Source: Meiothermus sp.
GTDB lineage: Bacteria; Deinococcota; Deinococci; Deinococcales; Thermaceae
Reading direction: 5' to 3'
DNA length: 64,000 bases
Assembly (NCBI RefSeq): GCF_026004115.1
Contig: NZ_BPIM01000001.1
Location: 2,274,501-2,338,500, forward strand
The notes beneath the pieces were generated by a model. It had not been told where the DNA came from. It ran no database searches and saw nothing but the letters and a program-made list of their open reading frames with translations. Below, piece after piece: positions 1 to 7,557 of the stretch. Position 1 is the stretch's first letter. Each line of letters opens with the position of its first letter. Both the position numbers and the translations under genes were made by a program.

Positions 1-1
1 C

Positions 2-247
2 TCCAACGCGGTTTCGCTGCTCGACCTGGAGACCGGCCAGAGCGAAAACCACCGGCTCGAGCTTGCGGGCACGACCTTCGTCAACCCCACCCACGCGGCC
101 CTCTCGCCGGATGGACGCCTGGCCTACATCGTTAGCAGCGGCACCGAGGGTCGCCTGCTGGTATTCGATTTGAAAAGCGCCAGGGTTCTGCGGGCCATTC
201 CGATTGATGGCCTTTCGTTTGATGTGGTGGTGGTCGGGCGGCACTAG
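2..247 (+). CDS. C-terminal end of a beta-propeller (YVTN-like) protein, 5' truncated by the window
   Basis: An open frame enters from the left edge and stops with TAG at 245-247, giving 81 residues. The visible part has repeat-like blade segments: one runs LLDLETGQ, and another has LSPDGRLAYIVSS followed by LLVFDLKSARVLRAI. The SPDGRLAYI pattern is typical of YVTN/WD40-like propeller blades in secreted or lipid-anchored bacterial proteins. The function cannot be told from this fragment. It ends 37 bp before the start of the next lipoprotein gene on the same strand, so the two could be co-transcribed. Confidence 0.6.
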   Translation, partial: SNAVSLLDLETGQSENHRLELAGTTFVNPTHAALSPDGRLAYIVSSGTEGRLLVFDLKSARVLRAIPIDGLSFDVVVVGRH

Positions 248-284
248 CGCTGGGAAGGGGCTTTGGAAGTCCCAGGAGGATACT

Positions 285-2159
285 ATGAAGAACAACCTTG
301 GTTTAGTGGCGTTGCTGGGCTTTTTGGTGGCTTGTGGCGGTGAAAACAATGGTGGAGGTAACACTGCCCCCAGCGCCCCCAATACCGTGGCCGGTCTGGT
401 GACCGATATTGGCTCCGGGGTGCGGCTTGCGGGCGTGACGGTGCGGGTGGTGGGCAGCAGCCGAAGCACCACCACCGACAACCGGGGCGAGTTCATCCTG
501 CAAAACCTGCCTGCCGGCCTGGTCAAGCTGGACTTCGAGAAGGTGGGCTACGCTCCAGGCCACGGCATCGCCGAGTCCACCAGCAGCGCCCAAACGGTGG
601 TGGTAGCCCTCAAGAAGGAGGGCACCGAGCAAGGCTACGACCCCACCCAGGCCCGCACCCTGTTCCAGCGCACCGAGGCCGGCCCTTATGCCGTCATCTT
701 CCAGCCCAATAGCCTGGACACCACCGATACCAACCTGCGGGTGGTGGTGACACCGCTCGACCCCACGAAGGAAGATACCGCCCTGCCTGGCGACCTGGTG
801 GCCGGCGGGGCCAGTCCCACCCCCCTGGCCCCGGTGACCTTTGCCGAGTTTAGCATCCTGGACTCGCAAAACCGCCGTATCAACCTCAAGCCAGGCTCCA
901 GCGCCATAGTGGAACTGCCCATTCCTCCTGAACTGCGCAGCCGCTACCGGATAGGCGATAAGATTCACTGCTACGCCTACAACCCCCAGACCGGGCGTTG
1001 GGAAGACTTTGTGGAGGGTACGGTGGAGCGCTCGAGCGTGGATGGCACCACTCCGGTGCTCAAGGCCAGCATCCGGCACTTCTCCTGGTATGGCGGGGCC
1101 CCGGCGGTGCAGGATCAGGAGTGTGTGGCTGTCGAGGTGCGCAACCGCTTTGGGCCGCTGGAAGGCGCAGTGGTTACGGCGCGTCCTGGGTTGCGGGCGG
1201 TAACCAACCGCTATGGACAAGCCTCTATCACTATAGAAAAGGGCGTGCCGGTCAACTTCACGGCCACCAAAACATATACCGATACCTTTGTGGATAACAA
1301 CGGCAATCTGATTCCAAAACCTGGCGCGAAGGTCATAGTCATCGGCAAGGTCTACGAGGACGACTTGATCGGCCTCGACGGCAAAAACTACAGCCGCACG
1401 CCGGGGCCGTGTCCGGGTGCTTCGGTGCAGTCGGTGCGGCCTGCCGCCACCAACCCCCTCCCGATTCGCGTGGCCCCCGCCCCGGAGGGTTTTTTCCAGG
1501 CCACCGCGCTATTGCAGCCGGGGGGTGTGGCTCTTGTGCAGCTCGAGAAGGGCATCCCCAACGCCGACGGCGACCTGGACAACGCCGAACCGGCCAGCGG
1601 CGCCCAGATCATCATCAGCGATAACACCGGTAAGACCGCGACTCTGAGTGAACTTGCACCGGGCAGCGGGGCGTATTTTGCGAATAACTTCACCGTCGAA
1701 CCTGGCAAACGTTACACCCTGAACATCGACGCTGACGGTAACGGCAGCTTGGATGGCAGCGGATCGGCCTTTGCGGTGGGCAATGTGGCCTGGAGCAACC
1801 TGTCGAACGGCGGGAGCTACAGTGCCTCCAGCCTAACCGCTACCTGGAGCGATAGCGCTGCTGCCCAGCCCGGCTACAACGCTTTGTACCAGGTCACCTT
1901 GCAACGCAACGGCGGCTCTGGGGTTTCCGACCTCGCTTTTTATGTGGGCTCAGAGCGCAGCTTCCAGCCCCGTGCCCAGACCAACCCACCCACCCCGCTG
2001 GCAGCGGGCACCTATACCGTCACGCTCAATGTGTTTAGCGGTGCATTCAGCGGAAGCAACCTCGACATCACCGACAATATCACCGGCGTGGGGATGCAGG
2101 GCCAGATTTACAGCATTCAGCCGGTCAATCCCATTACCATCACCCTCACCGCCCCTTGA
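285..2159 (+). CDS. Large lipoprotein with a carboxypeptidase-regulatory-like domain
   Basis: The product has 624 residues. The start at 285 is chosen because AGGAGG lies just upstream (274-279) and because it gives a clean lipoprotein signal: a hydrophobic stretch ending in LVAC with Cys17 as the lipidated residue, then a Gly/Asn-rich linker. Residues of about 35-105 resemble a carboxypeptidase-regulatory-like beta-sandwich (VAGLVTDIGSGVRLAGVTV, then DNRGEFILQNLPAG). The rest is beta-rich with further Ig-like or transthyretin-like patterns, for example around AVVTARPGLRAVTNRYGQA, and no catalytic motif was recognised. It is probably a surface-exposed structural or binding lipoprotein. An alternative in-frame ATG at 204 lies inside the preceding gene and is unlikely. 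Confidence 0.8.
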   Translation: MKNNLGLVALLGFLVACGGENNGGGNTAPSAPNTVAGLVTDIGSGVRLAGVTVRVVGSSRSTTTDNRGEFILQNLPAGLVKLDFEKVGYAPGHGIAESTSSAQTVVVALKKEGTEQGYDPTQARTLFQRTEAGPYAVIFQPNSLDTTDTNLRVVVTPLDPTKEDTALPGDLVAGGASPTPLAPVTFAEFSILDSQNRRINLKPGSSAIVELPIPPELRSRYRIGDKIHCYAYNPQTGRWEDFVEGTVERSSVDGTTPVLKASIRHFSWYGGAPAVQDQECVAVEVRNRFGPLEGAVVTARPGLRAVTNRYGQASITIEKGVPVNFTATKTYTDTFVDNNGNLIPKPGAKVIVIGKVYEDDLIGLDGKNYSRTPGPCPGASVQSVRPAATNPLPIRVAPAPEGFFQATALLQPGGVALVQLEKGIPNADGDLDNAEPASGAQIIISDNTGKTATLSELAPGSGAYFANNFTVEPGKRYTLNIDADGNGSLDGSGSAFAVGNVAWSNLSNGGSYSASSLTATWSDSAAAQPGYNALYQVTLQRNGGSGVSDLAFYVGSERSFQPRAQTNPPTPLAAGTYTVTLNVFSGAFSGSNLDITDNITGVGMQGQIYSIQPVNPITITLTAP

Positions 2160-2171
2160 AACCCCTTCTGG

Positions 2172-3410
2172 CTAGCAGATCGAGTCGGTGGGCTTGGGGT
2201 TAGACAGCCCAAACCACGGGCGTAGCAGCAGCCCGGCCCCGGTGCCCAACAGGGCCATGACCAGCCAGACCCAGCCGTGCAGGCTAAAGGAAGCCACCCC
2301 GCCGATGTAGGCCCCGATGTTGCAACCGTAGGCCAGCCGGGCCCCGTAGCCCATGAGGAGACCCCCCACCACCGCTGCCACGAATGGCTTCCAACCAAGG
2401 CGCGGGTTTTTGCCAAATACCCCTGCAGCAGCAGCGCTCAAAAGTGCGCCCAGCAGAATGCCCAGGTTGGTGAGGCTGGTGGGGTGGCCCAGAGGAGAAA
2501 GATCCAAAGGCGACTGACCGTTCCAGAAACTCCAGAAAGCAGGTTGGGCCAGGCCCAAGGCTTCTACCGCCTGCGAACCCCACAAGGTCAGGCCATAGGT
2601 AACCCCCCAGGGACGCCCACTCACGTAAAGCACCGCCCCATTGAGCGCGGCCAACACCAAAGCCGCCACCCAGAGCGGCCAGGTGCCACGCAGCACCCGG
2701 GCCCACCCTTGGGGCCCAGGAGGTTGGAAAAGAAGGGGAGGCCGCCGCTTGCGAACGATCCATTCGGCCAGGAGGGCCAGTCCCCCTACTAAGGCCAGCG
2801 TTAGGGCCAAGGCCCCCCAAAGCCCAAAGCGCTCGGCCAGCGAGATGGGTGCCAGGCTCCCTGCTGCTCCCGGCCCAACGGCCCAGAATTCCAGGTTCCA
2901 GGCTCCGATCACCGAGCCGGCCATAAAACCAACCAGGGCCACCAGCCCAACCCAGCTACCCCCGCCGGTGGCGTAGAGCGTCCCCGAGGCGCAGCCTCCG
3001 GCCAGTTGCATGCCCACCCCAAACAAAAAGGCCCCCAGCAGCAGCCCAGGTCCAATGGGAGCCAGGTAGCCAGCCAGGGGCTGGCCGCCCAGCCCCTGGC
3101 CCATGGCAAACAGCAGGGCAAACAGGGTGGCGGTTACTGCCAACAACAGCATGTGAGCTTGCAGAGCCCGCCCCTGCCCCACGCTCAAAAGTTGGCGAAA
3201 GGCCGAGCTGAAGCCAAACCGGGCGTGAAACAGACCAAAGCCCAGCCCTACCCCTAGCAAAAGTAAAATACCCTGAGCAGTTGGTAACTGCATATACAAA
3301 TATCCCGTCCCCAACAACCCAAGTCCAAGCAAACCATACTGCGGGCGAGGAGTTTCCTGGTGCTGAGCCCCAGCAGACCTGGATGGCGAACGTTTGTGCG
3401 CTAGCGACAT
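2172..3410 (-). CDS. YeeE/YedE (DUF395) family sulfur-compound transporter
   Basis: This 412-residue polytopic membrane protein has about ten or more hydrophobic segments arranged as two related halves. Each half carries the family signature around a conserved cysteine: GGCASGTLYATGGG near Cys140 and YGCNIGAYIGG near Cys363. In characterised YeeE/YedE proteins such cysteines line a pore that conducts thiosulfate or related sulfur species, so import of a sulfur compound is the likely role; the substrate here is inferred from family only. The start has a strong RBS (AAAGGAGGT). The promoter has a palindrome between its -35 and -10 boxes (see separate entry). The gene stands alone and converges on the upstream lipoprotein gene with a 12-bp gap. 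Confidence 0.85.
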   Translation of the reverse strand: MSLAHKRSPSRSAGAQHQETPRPQYGLLGLGLLGTGYLYMQLPTAQGILLLLGVGLGFGLFHARFGFSSAFRQLLSVGQGRALQAHMLLLAVTATLFALLFAMGQGLGGQPLAGYLAPIGPGLLLGAFLFGVGMQLAGGCASGTLYATGGGSWVGLVALVGFMAGSVIGAWNLEFWAVGPGAAGSLAPISLAERFGLWGALALTLALVGGLALLAEWIVRKRRPPLLFQPPGPQGWARVLRGTWPLWVAALVLAALNGAVLYVSGRPWGVTYGLTLWGSQAVEALGLAQPAFWSFWNGQSPLDLSPLGHPTSLTNLGILLGALLSAAAAGVFGKNPRLGWKPFVAAVVGGLLMGYGARLAYGCNIGAYIGGVASFSLHGWVWLVMALLGTGAGLLLRPWFGLSNPKPTDSIC

Positions 3411-3468
3411 GAATACCTCCTTTGGGGGCAGTAGTGGCCTCGAGCCTGCCTGCCCATCAATGGAGTTC

Positions 3469-3497
3469 AGCCTAGCAAAGTTGATAACTTTTGTAAA
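3469..3497 (-). promoter_or_regulatory. Promoter of the YeeE/YedE gene with a palindromic operator candidate in the spacer
   Basis: Read on the minus strand, TTTACA (3492-3497) is followed by a 17-nt spacer and TAGGCT (3469-3474). The spacer contains the perfect palindrome AAAGTT-ATC-AACTTT (3477-3491). A symmetric site exactly between the two promoter boxes is a classic position for repressor binding. The regulator is not identified. Confidence 0.5.
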
Positions 3498-3584
3498 CTA
3501 ATCAGATTTTGATGCCTCTACACTTGGGCACATGTAAAAAGCTCAGGTAATGCTTCTGGCGAGCGAGGTCGCCTCATAAGGAAA

Positions 3585-4049
3585 TTACCAACCTGAGCTG
3601 CCCGGCCCACCCTTGAAAGGCCCTGCGATGCCCTGGGTGATCCAGCCGCCGTAGAAGCGGCCCGGCTGTGGCTTGGCTTTTTCTCCGTCCACAAAGCCTT
3701 CGAGGGGTTCCAGATAAAATGCCAGGTAGCCCCGGATGGCGGAAAAACTGGACGTGGGGTCGGGATAGCTCCAGGCCGCGTTGGTCAGCACCGTGTCGCG
3801 GGTTCGCAGGGTCCAGTAGCGGGCCCGGCCCTTGAACTCACAGTGGGTCTCGCGGGCGGTGGCTTCCAGCAACTCCATGCGAATATCGGCGGGGGGGAGG
3901 TAGTAGACGGGCGGATGGCTGGTTTCCAGCACCCGGTAAGCCCGGTTGCTATCGGCAATAATCAACTCACCCAGCCGAACCTGAATGCGCCGCGAAGTGG
4001 GCTCACAGCGTGGGGGACGAGGATAATCCCAAACCGATTCCATAATCAA
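3585..4049 (-). CDS. DUF427 domain protein
   Basis: The product has 154 residues. It matches the DUF427 family by its pattern: VWDYPRPP near the N terminus, a segment on exposing a group and ornamenting side (VRLGELIIADSNRAYRVLETSHPPVYY), then CEFKGRARYWTL and AAWSYPDP. The family is a small beta-rich fold of unknown biochemical role, common in bacteria. The start codon overlaps the stop of the upstream gene by four bases (ATGA), so translation is probably coupled to the membrane protein encoded at 4046-4507. The C terminus (GGPGSSGW) is Gly-rich and probably disordered. Confidence 0.8.
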   Translation of the reverse strand: MIMESVWDYPRPPRCEPTSRRIQVRLGELIIADSNRAYRVLETSHPPVYYLPPADIRMELLEATARETHCEFKGRARYWTLRTRDTVLTNAAWSYPDPTSSFSAIRGYLAFYLEPLEGFVDGEKAKPQPGRFYGGWITQGIAGPFKGGPGSSGW

Positions 4050-4507
4050 GGCTGCTTTTTATGCAGGGCCTCGAGAAAAGCCCAGACGGTACTTTCCATG
4101 TCTTCAATGGCCTTTTTGCTACCCGTTACTAGCAGGGGAGATGCGTTGCCGTCATGTAAAAGCAAGATCCGGATGGGAAATAGAAAATAAGAAACGAAAG
4201 CAATCAGGGCCAGCGCAAAAGCGCCGTACTCCAGTGCTTGTGGACTGATTTTCAGAAGCTGGGGGATGTTGAGCCAGCCCAGCCAGCGCAGCCCCAGGCT
4301 GGCCAGCCCTACAAAGAAGCCCACAAAGGCAAAAGCCAAAAGCCAGTCTCGCATCTGGTAAGAGAGCTCGAGCCGGGTTACCAACGGTAGGTATATGCGG
4401 ATCGTGACTGTGCCGCTTTGGAAGCACAGCCAGCCGGTTTCTATAGAAGCTTCACGAAAACGGGAACCGCCAGCGGAATAGCGATGAGGCAAGGTGATTT
4501 TCTGCAT
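4046..4507 (-). CDS. Small membrane protein with two or more predicted transmembrane segments
   Basis: I do not recognise this 153-residue protein. It has a beta-rich, soluble N-terminal part (residues 1-55, YSAGGSRFREASIETGWLCF) followed by two hydrophobic segments, about residues 58-80 (LLAFAFVGFFVGLASLGLRW) and 92-115 (YGAFALALIAFVSYFLF), and then a short soluble tail. AAGGAG lies a few bases before the ATG. It forms a two-gene unit with the DUF427 gene through a 4-bp overlap and is divergent from the histidine kinase gene. Confidence 0.65.
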   Translation of the reverse strand: MQKITLPHRYSAGGSRFREASIETGWLCFQSGTVTIRIYLPLVTRLELSYQMRDWLLAFAFVGFFVGLASLGLRWLGWLNIPQLLKISPQALEYGAFALALIAFVSYFLFPIRILLLHDGNASPLLVTGSKKAIEDMESTVWAFLEALHKKQP

Positions 4508-4645
4508 CTAAGCTCCTTGAGGGGCAGGCCTGTTCGTTTGCGGACAGGCACTGAACACAGGCATATTTTTGCATGACAAATGCGCTTGTTTGAGCCAAAG
4601 CCGCTAAATGAATATTGTTATGCAAATAAGCTGCCTCGGATAAGC

Positions 4646-4651
4646 TACAAT
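4646..4651 (+). promoter_or_regulatory. -10 box of a leaderless promoter for the histidine kinase operon
   Basis: TACAAT ends 7 nt before the ATG at 4659 and there is no Shine-Dalgarno sequence between them. That spacing places the transcription start at or next to the start codon. No convincing -35 box was found at the standard distance. Confidence 0.55.
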
Positions 4652-4658
4652 TTTTCCG

Positions 4659-5948
4659 ATGATTTGGGCCTTCAAGCGCCTTTTTGCGGGCCGTCCGGTG
4701 GCGCAGGTGGTGGTGCTCCTTACCGCACTCAACCTGTTGACGGTGCTGGGATTTACCTTGCTGGTTCCGGCTCGCCCACTCGAGGTGCCCACTGTACTCC
4801 CCTGGCAAGACCTCGTCCAGACCGTCTGGCGCCTGGGGGCAGCTCTGGCCTTGTTTGCAGTGGTGTTGTGGGCGGTTCGCCCAGGGCAACGCCGGGCCTG
4901 GGAGTTTGGGGTCTTGATCGGGATTGGGGTAGCGGTAGTGGCCTGGCTGAGCCAGAACTACCTGCCTTTCCTGGCCCTGGGGCTGATACCGGTGGTGGCC
5001 CGCTACTGGCTGCCGCTGTGGGCTGTGCTGTTGATTGTGCTGGGTTTGGGCGGCCTGTCGGTGTGGTGGGCTCAGCAAGAACCGCTGCAAATCACCTTCG
5101 AGATTCTGCTGAGCCAGGGACCCCAGGGCAATACCGCCTGGAGTGCTTTGCCCACCCCCGCCGAGTACCCCAACCTGAACCTGGCCTTCTTCATCTTTAT
5201 TGCCTTTTTGTATTCGGGTTATGCGCTATTTACCCTCGAGCTGCTGGTGCGGGAGACCAGAGCCCGGGAGGAGCTCGAGCGCACCCGCCGGGAGCTCGAG
5301 CAGACCTCGCGCCAGGCCGGGGTGCTGGAGGAGCGCCAGCGCCTGGCCCGCGAGATTCACGACACCCTGGCCCAGGGCTTTGCCAGTATCGTGGTGCAGC
5401 TCGAGGCCGCCGAGATGGCCGCCCAAAACGAGACTTTGGCCGGACGCTACCTGGAGCAAGCCCGCACCGCCGCCCGCGAAGGCCTGTCGGAGGCCCGCCG
5501 CATGGTCTGGGCCATGCGCCCGGAAATCCTGGAGAACACCTCGCTGCCCGAAGCGCTGGGTCGCCTGCTCCAGCGCTGGCAGGAGGAGAGTGGGGTCAGG
5601 GCCCAGTTCACCCTGACCGGCGAGGCCCGCCCGCTGCACCCCGAGCTCGAGGTCGGCCTTTTACGCATTGCCCAGGAGGCCCTGGCCAATATCCGCAAGC
5701 ATTCCAAAGCCCGGCACGCCACCCTGACCCTTTCGTACCTGGACGATGTGGTACTGATGGACGTACAAGACGATGGGGTGGGCCTGCAACCGCCCATCTC
5801 GGGCAGCTTTGGTCTGCGTTCCATGCGCGAGCGGGTTGAGGCGCTGGGAGGACATATGACGGTGGAAAGCGAACCCGGACAGGGCACCACCCTGGCCTTT
5901 AGTCTGCCCCTGTATCGGGTAGTGCAAGCAAGGGTGAAGACCACATGA
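4659..5948 (+). CDS. NarL-type sensor histidine kinase (HisKA_3 / HATPase_c)
   Basis: The product has 429 residues. The N-terminal half (about residues 1-200) has several hydrophobic segments forming a membrane sensor region. A coiled-coil linker rich in E, R and L (TRAREELERTRRELEQ) leads to the HisKA_3 phosphoacceptor motif EERQRLAREIHDTLAQGF with His234. The ATP-binding domain follows, with the N-box near residue 345 (ALANIRKHSKA) and DDGVGL further on. This class phosphorylates NarL/LuxR-type regulators. The partner is encoded immediately downstream with a 4-bp overlap (ATGA), so the two are co-translated. The signal sensed cannot be read from sequence. Confidence 0.93.
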   Translation: MIWAFKRLFAGRPVAQVVVLLTALNLLTVLGFTLLVPARPLEVPTVLPWQDLVQTVWRLGAALALFAVVLWAVRPGQRRAWEFGVLIGIGVAVVAWLSQNYLPFLALGLIPVVARYWLPLWAVLLIVLGLGGLSVWWAQQEPLQITFEILLSQGPQGNTAWSALPTPAEYPNLNLAFFIFIAFLYSGYALFTLELLVRETRAREELERTRRELEQTSRQAGVLEERQRLAREIHDTLAQGFASIVVQLEAAEMAAQNETLAGRYLEQARTAAREGLSEARRMVWAMRPEILENTSLPEALGRLLQRWQEESGVRAQFTLTGEARPLHPELEVGLLRIAQEALANIRKHSKARHATLTLSYLDDVVLMDVQDDGVGLQPPISGSFGLRSMRERVEALGGHMTVESEPGQGTTLAFSLPLYRVVQARVKTT

Positions 5949-6589
5949 CAGGCTCGGCAACCATTCGAATTCTGCTGGTAGACGATCATCCTGTGGTGCG
6001 GGCGGGCCTTTCGGGGTTGCTTTCCTCCCAGCTCGACTTTGAAGTGGTTGGCGAAGCTTCGAACGGCCTGGAGGCGCTTGACCTGCTGGAGAAACAGAGG
6101 CCGGATGTGATGCTGATGGATTTACGTATGCCCCAGATGGATGGGGTAAGCGCCATCCGGCAGATCCGGGCCAAATTCCCCAGAGTTCAGGTTCTGGTAC
6201 TCACCACCTACGACACCGATTCCGAGATTGTTCGGGCGGTCGAGGCGGGGGCTACGGGCTATTTACTCAAAGACGTACCCCGGGAGGAACTCTTCCGGGC
6301 GGTTCGGCTTTGTGCCCGGGGCGAAGCTGTGCTTTCTCCCCCCATCGCTGCACGCCTGCTGGGCCGGATGCGCGGCCCCGCCGAAGAAAACCTTTCCGTG
6401 CGCGAGCTCGAGGTGCTCTCGCTGGTAGCTAGGGGTCTTTCCAACAAAGAAATTGCCCGCAAACTCAAAATCAGCGAGGCCACCGTTAAGACCCACCTGC
6501 TTCATGCTTTTGCTAAGCTAGGGGTTGATGATCGCACGGCGGCGGTCACGGTAGCGCTGGAAAGAGGTATTCTCCGGCTGGAGAGTTGA
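5945..6589 (+). CDS. NarL/LuxR-family response regulator
   Basis: This 214-residue protein has a receiver domain with the acidic pair Asp13/Asp14, the phosphoacceptor Asp59 (VMLMDLRMP) and a conserved Lys near residue 109 (YLLKDVPREE). A LuxR-type helix-turn-helix spans about residues 148-205 (LSVRELEVLSLVARGLSNKE, then ISEATVKTHL). It is translationally coupled to the kinase gene. Neither this pair nor its surroundings shows an obvious target operon. Confidence 0.95.
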   Translation: MTGSATIRILLVDDHPVVRAGLSGLLSSQLDFEVVGEASNGLEALDLLEKQRPDVMLMDLRMPQMDGVSAIRQIRAKFPRVQVLVLTTYDTDSEIVRAVEAGATGYLLKDVPREELFRAVRLCARGEAVLSPPIAARLLGRMRGPAEENLSVRELEVLSLVARGLSNKEIARKLKISEATVKTHLLHAFAKLGVDDRTAAVTVALERGILRLES

Positions 6590-6602
6590 AGCAGGTGGTG
6601 CG

Positions 6603-6718
6603 ATACCAGATTCGGTTGATTCGTTACCGAACGGTGGCGAATCAACCCGACCGAAATTACCCGCCTAGCGGAGGGCGATAGCGCCCCTGGGGTTTTTTGC
6701 CTTCTTTGAATCCGATGT
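6603..6718 (+). repeat. Degenerate copy of the ATACCRGATTC MITE-like element (copy 1 of 6)
   Basis: It starts with ATACCAGATTCGGTTGATTC and has the stem GATTCG...CGAATC. It contains a single diverged internal unit (CGCCTAGCGGAGGGCGATA) and ends in a decayed right end (GAATCCGATGT instead of GAATCCGGTAT). The segment with the long hairpin seen in other copies is missing. It lies between the response regulator gene and the next small gene. Confidence 0.7.
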
Positions 6719-6755
6719 GATACCTCCCCTGACCAAAAACCGTTATTGTAAAGTT

Positions 6756-7157
6756 ATGGGCCCCGGCATTCAAAGGTTCATGCGCTACCTCATTCCAGCA
6801 GGCATTGGTTTACTGGTCGCGCTGGGCGACCTGGGCAATGTGGACTTGCTCTTCGCTGGAACCCTGCTGCTCCTGATGGGTTTTTTGGTGGGGTGGTGGT
6901 GGCCGCGGCAATGGTGGCTCAGTGGGCTCTTGATGGGCGGCATTCTACCCCTGGTCCAGCTGTGGGCTACGGTGGCCCGGTTTCCCATGCCCTACGTGCC
7001 CGACCCTCTACAGGGCGTGTTGCTGCTGATACCAGCCCTGCTAATGGCGGGGTTTGGGGCTGTTGTGCACCAGAAAACACCCTACACGCCAGCCGCGCTG
7101 CGTGCACGCCTCCGCCGGGCGCAACAGGCCGACTACCACGATTACGAGCAACCCTAG
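6756..7157 (+). CDS. Hypothetical integral membrane protein
   Basis: I do not recognise this 133-residue protein. It has about four hydrophobic helices (around residues 10-25, 27-45, 50-70 and 80-100), with a Trp-rich loop WWWPRQWW between the second and third, and a basic soluble tail (ALRARLRRAQQ). The start at 6756 is chosen because TATTGT (6744-6749) lies 6 nt before it, the leaderless pattern seen for many genes here. ATG 6780 is another possible start. It overlaps the tail of the convergent gene ending at 7154 by four bases. Confidence 0.55.
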   Translation: MGPGIQRFMRYLIPAGIGLLVALGDLGNVDLLFAGTLLLLMGFLVGWWWPRQWWLSGLLMGGILPLVQLWATVARFPMPYVPDPLQGVLLLIPALLMAGFGAVVHQKTPYTPAALRARLRRAQQADYHDYEQP

Positions 7158-7477
7158 GCCACTTCAGCCGCTTTGCGAACCTCGCGCACAAATTGCTGGG
7201 TTTTGTCGTCCAGATCGTGTACAGCCCAGGGGATGGTTTTGGCCCCCGGCCAGCGGTCGAACATGGTATCCAGCCATTTCAGCAAGAGATCTGCGGTCAT
7301 GGGGCCCGAAGACTGGTAATGGACGCTGGCATTGCGAAGGGTAACCTTGCCCAGGGCTTCGTAGTGGCTGGGGGAGGTGTGCTTGACTACAATGCGGAAG
7401 GTATCGCCTGCGTCCTGCCCTACACACTCGAGAACCTGCCCCTCGGCCAGGTTGTTGATTTTATGTAGCGTGATCAT
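7154..7477 (-). CDS. Hypothetical protein, 107 residues
   Basis: I do not recognise this family. It is soluble, with an alpha/beta pattern: ITLHKINNLAEGQVLECVGQ, then FRIVVKHTSPSHYEALGKV, and a C-terminal helical segment (TQQFVREVRKAAEVA). The start at 7477 is preferred because TACCAT (7484-7489) lies 6 nt upstream with no RBS, which fits a leaderless transcript. It lies downstream of leuS on the same strand but has its own promoter. Confidence 0.6.
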   Translation of the reverse strand: MITLHKINNLAEGQVLECVGQDAGDTFRIVVKHTSPSHYEALGKVTLRNASVHYQSSGPMTADLLLKWLDTMFDRWPGAKTIPWAVHDLDDKTQQFVREVRKAAEVA

Positions 7478-7557
7478 GCCCCTATGGTACGAGGCTGCGC
7501 CGCCCGTTTCCAGTGCCATTTGTCCACAGCACCCAGGGGGCGGTTCGGCGCACTGGC

